DNA from: Nostoc sp. NIES-4103
GTDB lineage: Bacteria > Cyanobacteriota > Cyanobacteriia > Cyanobacteriales > Nostocaceae
Length of the DNA stretch: 64,000 nt
Reading direction: 5' to 3'
Assembly (NCBI RefSeq): GCF_002368335.1
Contig: NZ_AP018288.1
Coordinates: 7,084,609 to 7,148,608 of the forward strand
Below, one piece after another: positions 1 to 7,239 of the stretch. Each line of letters starts with the position of its first letter. The stretch's first letter is position 1. Both the position numbers and the translations under genes were made by a program. The notes under the pieces are model-generated. The model worked only from the letters and a program-made list of their open reading frames with translations, ran no database searches and was not told the origin of the DNA.

Positions 1-1293
1 CCAGTGAATGCCATCAGGACTGATGGAACCCAAATAAAGCAATAAGTTATCCTTTTCGTAGCCATTAGATGTATTAAACCAGCCCACAGTTGTATCATTA
101 TCGTGGGTTCCAGTATAAACTACTGCATTTCGCGGGTAATTAAACGGTAGAAACGGATTACCGGGATCGGAACCAAAGGCAAACTGCAAAACTTTCATAC
201 CAGGAAATTCATACTTGTCTCGCAGTGCTTCCACCTCTGGAGTAATTACTCCTAAGTCTTCTGCTAAAACGGGTAGCTTACCTAATTTTTGTTTAATCGT
301 ATCAAACAATTCTTCTCCAGGCGCTTTAATCCATTTTCCATTTATGGCAGTGGTTTCCCCTTGTTTGACAGCCCAAAAAGCTTCAAATCCCCGGAAGTGG
401 TCAATACGAATAATATCGACATAATCCAGCATCGCCTCAAAGCGCTCTATCCACCATTTAAAATCTTGTTTTTGCAATTCTTCCCAGTTGTAAACTGGAT
501 TGCCCCACAGTTGACCAGTAGCGCTAAAGTAATCTGGTGGAACTCCCGCCATGAGTGCAGCTTCTCCCGTCTCCTCATCCAAGCAAAAGCTTTCAGGATG
601 TGCCCAAACATCAGCACTATCATGAGCGACATAGATAGGAATATCGCCGATAATCTCAATACCGCGCATGTTGGCGTAGCTTTTCAGGTTTGACCACTGG
701 CGGAAAAATTCATATTGAATGAATTTGTAATAAAAAATCTCTGCCGTGAGTTCTCGTTCAGCCCTAGCTAACGCTTCTAGTTCGCGCTTGGCGAGTTCTG
801 GCTCCCAAGTATGCCAGCTAGCACCATTTAGAGAATCTTTGAGCGCCATAAATAAGGCGTAATTATCCAGCCAATAAGCTTTACTCTCACAAAAACCTGC
901 AAATTCTTTTTGCTGGATGGAAGATGCTTTAGTTTTAAAGTTTTCGCAAGCTTTTTTTAGTAGCCCAATTTTAATTGGTGCAGCCTGCTCAAAATCTACT
1001 TTGTCTACCTCAAATGCTGGCAAATTAGCAAAGTCTTCTTCTGTTAACAAACCTTCATCTAGTAGTTTTTCTGGGCTAATTAACAGGGGATTTCCTGCCA
1101 TTGCTGAGTAGGACATATACGGAGAATTGCCGTATCCAGTGGGGCCTAGAGGTAAAACTTGCCAATATTGTTGATAGCTCTTTTCGAGAAAATCAATAAA
1201 TTTATAGGCTTCTAGACCTAAATCTCCAATGCCAAATCGACTGGGAAAAGAGGTAGGATGCAGCAAAACGCCGCTGGATCTGGGAAAAGGCAT
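1..1293 (-). CDS. malQ: 4-alpha-glucanotransferase (amylomaltase), 3' end outside window
   Basis: GH77 4-alpha-glucanotransferase, which moves alpha-1,4-glucan segments between maltodextrins in cytoplasmic glycogen and maltodextrin metabolism. The window holds 431 codons from the ATG at 1293; the family is about 500 residues, so roughly 70 C-terminal residues lie beyond position 1. The N-terminus reads MPFPRSSGVLLHPTSFPSRF, which is typical. Catalytic motifs are intact: RIDHFRG (nucleophile D298), LAEDLG (acid/base E345) and TGTHDND (D398), spaced as in Thermus amylomaltase (D293, E340, D395). The gene stands alone on the minus strand, divergent from the Nudix gene. Function is confident from the motifs; the C-terminus cannot be checked. 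Confidence 0.95.
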   Translation of the reverse strand, partial: MPFPRSSGVLLHPTSFPSRFGIGDLGLEAYKFIDFLEKSYQQYWQVLPLGPTGYGNSPYMSYSAMAGNPLLISPEKLLDEGLLTEEDFANLPAFEVDKVDFEQAAPIKIGLLKKACENFKTKASSIQQKEFAGFCESKAYWLDNYALFMALKDSLNGASWHTWEPELAKRELEALARAERELTAEIFYYKFIQYEFFRQWSNLKSYANMRGIEIIGDIPIYVAHDSADVWAHPESFCLDEETGEAALMAGVPPDYFSATGQLWGNPVYNWEELQKQDFKWWIERFEAMLDYVDIIRIDHFRGFEAFWAVKQGETTAINGKWIKAPGEELFDTIKQKLGKLPVLAEDLGVITPEVEALRDKYEFPGMKVLQFAFGSDPGNPFLPFNYPRNAVVYTGTHDNDTTVGWFNTSNGYEKDNLLLYLGSISPDGIHW

Positions 1294-1489
1294 ATTTATG
1301 TTGAATTGTAGGAGGAATCGATTGTCTTAACGACACGCAGTAGCGTAGACACGAAGTGGCTTTTCGTAGACATCGCATCGAATTTATCACGGAACAGTAG
1401 CTGTAAGCTAAATCTAGTAAACTCATGTAATTGTTGGTTGTCAGTTTTTAGTTGTCAGTTGTTAGTTGTGCTAATTATGCTATTTACTA

Positions 1490-1528
1490 CTGACCACTGA
1501 CCACTGACCATTGACCATTGACCAATAA
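1490..1528. repeat. 7-bp short tandem repeat array upstream of the Nudix gene
   Basis: Units of CTGACCA/TTGACCA follow one another right up to the ATG of the Nudix gene at 1531. A related TTGTCAGTT series lies just before it (about 1437-1466). At 1331-1380 there is a further interspersed repeat with GTAGCGTAGAC and GTAGACATCGC motifs. These are typical Nostocales short tandem repeats. They leave no clear Shine-Dalgarno sequence before the start codon. Confidence 0.8.
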
Positions 1529-1530
1529 CC

Positions 1531-1968
1531 ATGAGTTACCGAAATCCTGCACCGACGGTTGATATCATCATTGAGTTAGTGGATCGACCACATCGACCAA
1601 TAGTGTTAATTGAGAGGTATAATCCACCTCTGGGTTGGGCAATTCCCGGTGGATTTGTTGATTATGGAGAACCAGTAGAAGTCGCAGCACGCCGGGAAGC
1701 TGAGGAAGAAACGGGTTTAGAGGTGGAGTTAATTGAACAGTTGTTGGTATATTCTGATCCCTGTCGTGACCCGCGTCAGCATACCATTAGTATTGTATTC
1801 TTGGCTACGGCTACGGGTGAACCAAAGGCAGGGGATGATGCCAAGGGTGTAGGTATTTTTGAGTCTTGGCAGGTGCCTGGTAATTTATGTTTTGACCACG
1901 ATCGCATTCTGCAAGATTATTGGCGATATCGGTATTATGGGATACGTCCGAGGTTGGGTTGGGAGTAA
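1531..1968 (+). CDS. Nudix hydrolase
   Basis: Small cytoplasmic Nudix pyrophosphohydrolase of 145 residues; the exact nucleotide substrate is not deducible. The Nudix box is complete at residues 41-63 and fits GX5EX7REUXEEXGU: G41, E47, R55-E56, E59-E60, G62. An [10 protein letters not shown] segment precedes the catalytic helix and NPPLGW lies upstream, as in ADP-ribose or NADH pyrophosphatase-like members. The ATG start is embedded in short tandem repeats with no obvious ribosome binding site, but the next Met would cut into the fold, so this start is kept. It is monocistronic, divergent from malQ and about 100 bp upstream of the pentapeptide-RidA gene. Confidence 0.9.
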   Translation: MSYRNPAPTVDIIIELVDRPHRPIVLIERYNPPLGWAIPGGFVDYGEPVEVAARREAEEETGLEVELIEQLLVYSDPCRDPRQHTISIVFLATATGEPKAGDDAKGVGIFESWQVPGNLCFDHDRILQDYWRYRYYGIRPRLGWE

Positions 1969-2072
1969 CGAACCGCCAAGACGCAGAGGACGCAGAGAGA
2001 AGAGATGAAGAGAATATCTGTGGCACAGTGTTTTTGTGATTATACTGGGTCAATGGTATTTAATGGTGCATT

Positions 2073-3443
2073 ATGGATGCTGAGGAACTTTTGAAGAAGT
2101 ACGCCGCCGAAGAAAGAAATTTTCAAAGCAAGAATCTTAGAGCAGTAAATCTCAAAGCAGCAAATCTTACTGGTATAGATTTAAGACATTCAGATTTAAC
2201 GGGAGCAGAGTTGAATGATGCCAATCTAAGTAAGGCATTACTTCAATATACAAATCTCACTAGGGCATCTCTGATAGGGGCAAATTTAAACGGGCTACAG
2301 AATAGCTCTGATTTAAATCTAACTTGGGCAGACGTGAATAGCGCTGACTTTAGTAAAGCAAACATACCTAACGCCAACTTTAGTAATGCCGACTTACATA
2401 ATGCTAATTTGAGTGGAGCAAACTTAAGTAGCGCCAACTTCAGTAATGCCGACTTACATAATGCTAATTTGAGTGGAGCAAACTTAAGTAGCGCTAATCT
2501 GATTAAAGCTAACCTTGAGAATATCGATCTAAGTGGGGCTGAATTAACCTCTGCAAATCTAACTCAAACCTCTTTGAGTGGAGGAAACTTTGTTAGAGCC
2601 AACTTAAAGAGTGCTAATTTAAGTAGATCTGATTTGGTTGGATGTGATTTGAGCCAAGCAGATTTATCTGGAGTGATACTCCAAGATGCCAATTGCCAGC
2701 TAGCTCAAATGCATCGTGTAAATCTATCTAACAATAATTTATCAAACATCAATCTGGCTGATGCTGATCTGTGTGCAGCGAACCTGACAGGCGTGAATTT
2801 GAAAAAAGCTTGTTTACAAAAAGCAAATTTAGAGAAAGCGGATCTCCAACAAGCAAATTTAATGGAGGCAAATCTAAACGGGGCAAATCTGAGGAAGGCA
2901 GATTTAACTGGAGCAAATATCTATGGAGCAAGCTTTGAGGATGCAGACCTAACTGGTGCGATAATGCCAGATGGAGAACTGTACAAACCGATCGCTTCTG
3001 AAAGAGAAATCGGTAAGCAGTCAGCATCTTTGGAGAAAGTAATATCTATGACTCGTCAAGTTATTCGTACTGACAAAGCACCGGCTCCAGTGGGGCCATA
3101 TAATCAAGCGATCGCGGCTTCTGGTCAATTATTATTCGTGGCTGGACAAATTCCCATTGATCCCCGACTCGGTGATGTCCTTTACACTGATGATGTAGCA
3201 AAACAAACTGAGCAAGTGTTAGCTCATATAGAAGCTATCCTGACAGCAGCTGGCGCAACGTTTGAAAATGTGGTCAAAACCACTGTATTTCTAGCAGATA
3301 TGAATGATTTCGCCGCCATGAATGCGGTTTATGCTAAATATTTTCCTGAAGCTACAGCCCCAGCGCGTGCATGTGTCCAAGTATCACGCTTACCAAAAGA
3401 CGTATTAGTAGAAATTGATTGCATAGCAGTAATTAACAACTAA
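2073..3443 (+). CDS. Pentapeptide-repeat protein fused to a complete RidA domain
   Basis: A 456-residue protein with two parts. Residues about 20-305 are A(D/N)LXX pentapeptide repeats, which build a right-handed quadrilateral beta-helix of unknown ligand. Residues 326-456 are a full-length RidA (YjgF/YER057c/UK114) enamine/imine deaminase, which hydrolyses reactive 2-aminoacrylate and related imines made by PLP enzymes. RidA residues R107 and E122 (R432 and E447 in the fusion; R105 and E120 in E. coli) and the PVGPYNQA and VAGQIP motifs are present. The RidA part begins at an ATG (3048) preceded by GGAGAAAG (3032-3039) at a good distance, so RidA may also be made alone. This fusion is unusual; a lost stop codon between two once separate genes is an alternative history. 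The reading frame is continuous. Confidence 0.85.
   Translation: MDAEELLKKYAAEERNFQSKNLRAVNLKAANLTGIDLRHSDLTGAELNDANLSKALLQYTNLTRASLIGANLNGLQNSSDLNLTWADVNSADFSKANIPNANFSNADLHNANLSGANLSSANFSNADLHNANLSGANLSSANLIKANLENIDLSGAELTSANLTQTSLSGGNFVRANLKSANLSRSDLVGCDLSQADLSGVILQDANCQLAQMHRVNLSNNNLSNINLADADLCAANLTGVNLKKACLQKANLEKADLQQANLMEANLNGANLRKADLTGANIYGASFEDADLTGAIMPDGELYKPIASEREIGKQSASLEKVISMTRQVIRTDKAPAPVGPYNQAIAASGQLLFVAGQIPIDPRLGDVLYTDDVAKQTEQVLAHIEAILTAAGATFENVVKTTVFLADMNDFAAMNAVYAKYFPEATAPARACVQVSRLPKDVLVEIDCIAVINN
2372..2491 (+). repeat. 60-bp tandem duplication inside the pentapeptide region
   Basis: Two adjacent 60-bp units (about 2372-2431 and 2432-2491), near-identical in DNA, encode four pentapeptides each ([20 protein letters not shown]). 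Neighbouring repeats have diverged much more, so this pair is a recent duplication that lengthened the beta-helix by one turn. Confidence 0.85.
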
Positions 3444-3586
3444 AAAAAAACTCATGGCGTTGCCAAATAAAAGTATGAAACAAACCTCCTGCAAAAGCCC
3501 AGATTCTCAACTCTTACTTTGCGTCTTTGCGCCTTTGCGTGAGATAAAAATCATATCTAAATTCAGCAACGCCAAACTTATTAACC

Positions 3587-4177
3587 TTAAATTACTTGTT
3601 TACTAGCTAGCCTTTCATAATGTTCTTTATCTCTATATTTGATAACTCTATAAGGTTGACCCCCAACAATTGCTAACGGCTCAACATTAGTTGTGACAAC
3701 TGTTCCGGCTGCAATAATTGCTCCGTCTCCAATCACAACACCCGGAATAATTAACACATTTGACCCAATCCAAACATTGCAACCAATGGTAACGGGTTTA
3801 TGAATATAAACATTATGTTCATAGGGTAGAGCATTACTTTGATAATCATGATTTGCCGAGAGAATCACAACGTTATGGCCAATTGTTGTATTGTCGCCAA
3901 TTGTGATCCCACCTCGACCATCTAATAAAACATTTGGGCCGATGTAGACTTTATTGCCAAGAGAAACATTTTGAGGATGATCAATCCGAAGATCTTGTTT
4001 AAACCGGACACGCGAGCCGACAAATTTTAATTTTTGTTTCAATTCTTGATGCTTGTATTCCCTAATTTTGCCTTGCAAATATTCATCCCACCTGACGATA
4101 TAAGGAATTAGGGATACTAATATTTGCTCTAATTTATTAGTAATTTTATTCTTGATTTTTTGCATAGGTTTCCTCAA
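3587..4177 (-). CDS. Hexapeptide-repeat acyltransferase (LbetaH, DapH/LacA/WbbJ-like)
   Basis: A 196-residue left-handed beta-helix acyltransferase. Such enzymes move acetyl or other acyl groups from CoA or ACP to sugars or related acceptors; the substrate cannot be read from the sequence. Residues about 60-180 show hexapeptide turns (VYIGPNVLLD, ITIGDNTTIG, VTIGCNVWIG, VVIGDGAIIA), the loop SANHDY with the likely catalytic histidine, and the closing motif VVGGQPYRVIKYR. About 55 N-terminal residues are basic and may bind membrane or acceptor. The end of the IS element lies just upstream of its start codon (IS boundary 4186, start 4177), so the insertion has probably replaced or separated its native promoter. 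Confidence 0.85.
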   Translation of the reverse strand: MRKPMQKIKNKITNKLEQILVSLIPYIVRWDEYLQGKIREYKHQELKQKLKFVGSRVRFKQDLRIDHPQNVSLGNKVYIGPNVLLDGRGGITIGDNTTIGHNVVILSANHDYQSNALPYEHNVYIHKPVTIGCNVWIGSNVLIIPGVVIGDGAIIAAGTVVTTNVEPLAIVGGQPYRVIKYRDKEHYERLASKQVI

Positions 4178-4211
4178 AGATTATTATTTAGCTTGAACTG
4201 ACAGAAGCCTC

Positions 4212-4237
4212 TTACTTACCGCTATCGCGGTAAGTGA
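4212..4237. repeat. Left-end subterminal hairpin of IS copy 1
   Basis: An 11-bp stem (left arm 4212-4222, right arm 4227-4237) closes a 4-base TATC loop. One pair is G-T here and G-C in copy 2. Such imperfect palindromes are the TnpA recognition structures in IS200/IS605 elements. Between this hairpin and the tnpA stop lie about 85 bp of non-coding IS sequence. Confidence 0.8.
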
Positions 4238-4325
4238 TGAGATGAATGGCGTTTGTGTGTTGACGACAGTTCCCTGACCAATGCCGATAGGCGAGGGAAG
4301 GGAACATGGAGGAAACGAACAATTC

Positions 4326-4739
4326 TTAATCTTCTGGTTGTTGCTGATTTTCAATGTATTTTTTCAAAGTTGAAACGGTAACACCCCCACAACTAGCAAT
4401 AAAATAAGAACCATTCCAAAAAACATCTTTACTATAAAAAGTTTTTAAATGTTCAAAAAATTCTTGTCTCAATTTTCTAGAGGAAATAGACTTTAAGTTA
4501 TTGACCAACTTACTAAGTTCTAGGTCAGGATGATATTGGAATAGAAGATGTATGTGATTATCTTCACCGTTGAACTCAACAAGCTTGCAATCCCACTTTA
4601 CTAATAACTCTTCAAAGATAGTGTGCAAGCGTTCTAACATTGCTGTGTTAAACGCTCTACGCCTGTATTTTGTTGTTAAAACAAGGTGGACTTTCAGGTC
4701 ACTAACAGACCTCCCTTTGGAAACAAAGTCATTTTTCAT
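4326..4739 (-). CDS. tnpA: IS200/IS605 transposase TnpA (Y1 HUH)
   Basis: A 137-residue Y1 transposase that cuts and rejoins single-stranded IS ends as a dimer. It carries the HUH metal-binding motif H62-I-H64 (context EDNHIHLLF) and the catalytic tyrosine Y128 (context LKKYIENQ), at the positions expected from IS608 TnpA (Y127). Length is normal for the family. The start at 4739 faces tnpB, leaving a short divergent promoter region. It is identical in sequence to the copy at 47091-47504, so both are probably functional. Confidence 0.95.
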   Translation of the reverse strand: MKNDFVSKGRSVSDLKVHLVLTTKYRRRAFNTAMLERLHTIFEELLVKWDCKLVEFNGEDNHIHLLFQYHPDLELSKLVNNLKSISSRKLRQEFFEHLKTFYSKDVFWNGSYFIASCGGVTVSTLKKYIENQQQPED

Positions 4740-4813
4740 TGGATTGTAGACTTCAATAAAAATCAGTGTATACTAAAAACCTAGCACTGATTTACAAAGG
4801 TGGTGATAAACAG

Positions 4814-6040
4814 TTGAGGACAACGTATCAGTACAGATTACGCCCGACAAAACAACAAGCGACAGAAATAGACAGATGGTTGTCTATGTTGTGCGCTCAA
4901 TATAATTACTTGTTGGCTGATAGATTCAACTGGTATGAGCAAAATTGTTGTCCTATCAACGCTTGTCCTCTTGTTTGTCATTTACCAGAATTCAGAGATA
5001 ACCCGGATTACTATTCTCAAAAAAAAACTTTACCCGAACTCAAGAAAACCCATCCACATTACAGCGAGATTTACTCGCAAGTTTTACAGGATGTAGTCAG
5101 GCGAGTTCAGGTAACTTTTGATAGGTTTTTAAAGGGTGATAGTAACGGTAAACGCAGTGGCAAACCCAGGTTTAAACCTCGTGACCGTTATAGAACTTTT
5201 ACTTATCCTCAAATGAAGGATGGATGTTTGCAGGGTAATTTAATTAATCTTCCGATGCTTGGCAAGATTAAGGTAATTCTGCATCGTCCTATTCCTGATG
5301 GTTTTAAGATTAAAACCGCATCTGTAACTAAAAAAGCCGATGGGTATTACCTAACTCTTAGCCTAGAAGATGCCACAGTTCCAGCAATCAAGCCTGATTT
5401 TAACCCTGAATCGATAACAGGTATTGATGTTGGACTAAAAGAGTTTTTGACAACTGCTGAGGGTGAGGTAGCTCCTATCCCCCAACATTACCGCAAATCT
5501 CAAAAACGTTTACGAGTCATTCAAAAACGTGTGTCACGGCGCAAAAAAGGTAGTAAACGCAGGCTAAAAGCTGTTAAACAATTGGGTAGGCAGCACAAAA
5601 AAGTTGCTGACAAGCGCAAAGATTTTCATTTCAAAACCGCTAATAATTTGCTTAAAAAGTATGATGTTATAGCTGTTGAAGATTTGAATGTTAAAGGACT
5701 TTCACGCTCTAAGCTAGCAAAGTCTGTACTCGATGCCGGATGGTCAAGCTTTCTGTCAATCCTGACAAACAAAGCCGAAAATGCTGGTTTGTTGGTTATC
5801 CCAGTTAAAGCATCTGGCACTAGTCAAGATTGTTCTAGATGTGGGGCAAAAGTTCCTAAAAAACTGCATGAACGTTGGCACGATTGCCCCAATTGCGGGT
5901 GTAGTCTTCACCGTGACCACAATGCAGCAATAAATATCAAAAATAGAGCGGTAGGGCATTCCGTTCTTAAAGCCAAGAGCCTCCTAAGCAATAGCCGGAT
6001 TGTCTTGGAAGCCTACACTTACCACGAACTGGAAGTGTAG
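4814..6040 (+). CDS. tnpB: TnpB RNA-guided nuclease of the IS605 element
   Basis: TnpB is an RNA-guided DNA endonuclease, ancestor of Cas12, that helps the IS persist at donor sites. I prefer the TTG start at 4814, preceded by AAAGGTGGTGAT, giving [15 protein letters not shown] as the usual family N-terminus; a GTG at 4766 would add 16 residues. RuvC residues are present, numbered from the GTG: D221 (GIDVGLKEF), E305 ([10 protein letters not shown]), D384 ([10 protein letters not shown]). A zinc ribbon lies between the last two (C356, C359, C374, C377). The right-end hairpin overlaps the stop codon. The guide RNA would be expected to come from this 3' end plus flanking DNA, as in ISDra2. It is full length with no disruption. 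Confidence 0.93.
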   Translation: MRTTYQYRLRPTKQQATEIDRWLSMLCAQYNYLLADRFNWYEQNCCPINACPLVCHLPEFRDNPDYYSQKKTLPELKKTHPHYSEIYSQVLQDVVRRVQVTFDRFLKGDSNGKRSGKPRFKPRDRYRTFTYPQMKDGCLQGNLINLPMLGKIKVILHRPIPDGFKIKTASVTKKADGYYLTLSLEDATVPAIKPDFNPESITGIDVGLKEFLTTAEGEVAPIPQHYRKSQKRLRVIQKRVSRRKKGSKRRLKAVKQLGRQHKKVADKRKDFHFKTANNLLKKYDVIAVEDLNVKGLSRSKLAKSVLDAGWSSFLSILTNKAENAGLLVIPVKASGTSQDCSRCGAKVPKKLHERWHDCPNCGCSLHRDHNAAINIKNRAVGHSVLKAKSLLSNSRIVLEAYTYHELEV

Positions 6041-6041
6041 G
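6012..6041. repeat. Right-end subterminal hairpin of IS copy 1
   Basis: A 9-bp perfect stem (6012-6020 with 6033-6041) overlaps the last codons and stop of tnpB. The element then continues only 11 more bases to its right boundary at 6052. This is the expected right-end recognition hairpin and probably also the 3' part of the TnpB guide RNA scaffold. Confidence 0.8.
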
Positions 6042-6316
6042 AGTATGTCACTATTTGATTTGAGCCTCTTACTAAGGCAACTACGCGAAGCGCAAAATAT
6101 ATAGCTAGGGACTAGGGACTGGGGACTGGTGACTGGGTGAAAAGTCTTTTTGTGTCTAGGTTTTATTATCTGTTGATGTCCTAACACTACTGGCGACTGC
6201 TATAAAAGAAACACTTTCTTCCCCTACTCCCCACTCCCTGTGTTTCTTAAAAGGTTAGCGATCGCACCCCTAACTTTGGGAATACTGAAATTAAGGTTCG
6301 TAGAGATGTAATAAAA

Positions 6317-6790
6317 ATGGCAGAAAAACAAATCAGTGCTAGCCTTACCCCAGCAAATCGGCAAGCAGTAATGGATGCGATCGCTACTATAAAAGATAAA
6401 TTACCGTTTTTAGTTGATTTAACAACAGAAGAGCGTAGAACTTTACCCAAAATGGGTGACAAGAGTCGAGCATTTGTCAGCAAAGCCTTGGAGGTAGCAA
6501 CGCAAAACCCTGACTTTTTACCCCGGTCGTTTGATGTGGACGAAATGCGACGGGATATTGAGCTATTTGAGGCTTTGTATCCTGTGTTGCTATCTCTAAC
6601 GCAACTGCAAGAACTAGTAGATGATACCTATCTAGCAGTAGGTAGTGAAGCATTTGCAGCAGGGTTAATGGTTTACAATTATGCCAAAGCCAGCGGTAAA
6701 GGCACTGGTTTAGAATCTATGGTTGATGACATGGGGCGTCGGTTTGCTCGTAAACCTAGAAAAGCACAACCGCAAGCATCGAAAGCGTAG
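6317..6790 (+). CDS. Conserved hypothetical protein, mostly helical
   Basis: A 157-residue protein I do not recognise. It looks soluble and largely alpha-helical, without signal peptide or membrane segment. The first part (ISASLTPANRQAVMDAIATI) and the middle (LPFLVDLTTEERRTLPKMGD) resemble a four-helix arrangement, and the C-terminus is basic (RRFARKPRKAQPQ). Codon use and HIP1 sites match the surroundings. It lies between the IS element and the 21-bp repeat array and is transcribed alone. There is no clear Shine-Dalgarno sequence before the ATG. A nucleic-acid-related role would be a guess from the basic tail only. Confidence 0.7.
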   Translation: MAEKQISASLTPANRQAVMDAIATIKDKLPFLVDLTTEERRTLPKMGDKSRAFVSKALEVATQNPDFLPRSFDVDEMRRDIELFEALYPVLLSLTQLQELVDDTYLAVGSEAFAAGLMVYNYAKASGKGTGLESMVDDMGRRFARKPRKAQPQASKA

Positions 6791-6862
6791 AAAAATTTTG
6801 CACAACTGTAGAAGTTAAAATCTTGAGCTTCTGAGTTTGGATGTTTAAGTGTAAAACTTGAC

Positions 6863-7116
6863 GTTCCGAGTTCAGAAGCTATAAATTTTGGAGTTTTAAG
6901 CTCAGAGTTCCCAGTTCTATGCTCGACGTTCCAAGTTCTGAGCTAGTCGTTCCGAGTTCTGAGCTAGTCGTTCCGATTTCTATGCTCGGCGTTCCGAGTT
7001 CTATGCTCGGAGTTTCGAGTTCTATGCTCGGCGTTCCGAGTTCTGAGCTAGTCGTTCCGAGTTCTATGCTCGGCGTTCCGAGTTCTATGCTCGGCGTTCC
7101 GAGTTCTGAGGCAAAT
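6863..7116. repeat. 21-bp tandem repeat array
   Basis: Ten head-to-tail 21-bp units run from 6907 to 7116. Each begins GTTCCGAGTTCT and ends in ATGCTCGGC or GAGCTAGTC. Degenerate units extend left to about 6863. Two unit types alternate irregularly. Because 21 is divisible by three, both strands stay open: the plus strand would read VPSSMLG/VPSSELV heptads and the minus strand ELGTPSI heptads. No recognisable protein or ribosome binding site goes with either frame, so I treat it as intergenic repeat DNA. Confidence 0.9.
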
Positions 7117-7239
7117 ACTTCTAAAATCAAGGTTATACGCGAAAAAATACTTAAAATTAATTAGAATAATTTCCGAAACACAGCGTGCGTAGTTAGTAGC
7201 TATTCTGTAAGCATTAGCACTTCAAGATTAAACTTTGTA

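Larger units (their letters stand above)
4186..6052. mobile_element. IS200/IS605-family insertion sequence, copy 1 (tnpA and tnpB divergent)
   Basis: About 1,867 bp shared with copy 2 at 46951-48817. The boundaries are where the two copies stop matching. It has no terminal inverted repeats, but a subterminal hairpin near each end (4212-4237 and 6012-6041), a Y1 transposase tnpA on the minus strand and tnpB on the plus strand. This is the IS605-type layout of the peel-and-paste, single-strand transposing family. I spotted one difference between the copies (T at 4213, C at 46978). The shared left end ATTTAG may contain the target tetra- or pentanucleotide. It lies between the acyltransferase start and an unrelated downstream gene. 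Confidence 0.93.

Noticed and set aside
6863..7116. Possible CRISPR array
   Set aside because: Units are directly head-to-tail with no unique spacers and there are no cas genes in the window.
6919..7164. 81-residue plus-strand frame and an 83-residue minus-strand frame over the 21-bp repeats
   Set aside because: Both are products of a repeat whose length is a multiple of three; no ribosome binding site, no family, and both strands are equally open.
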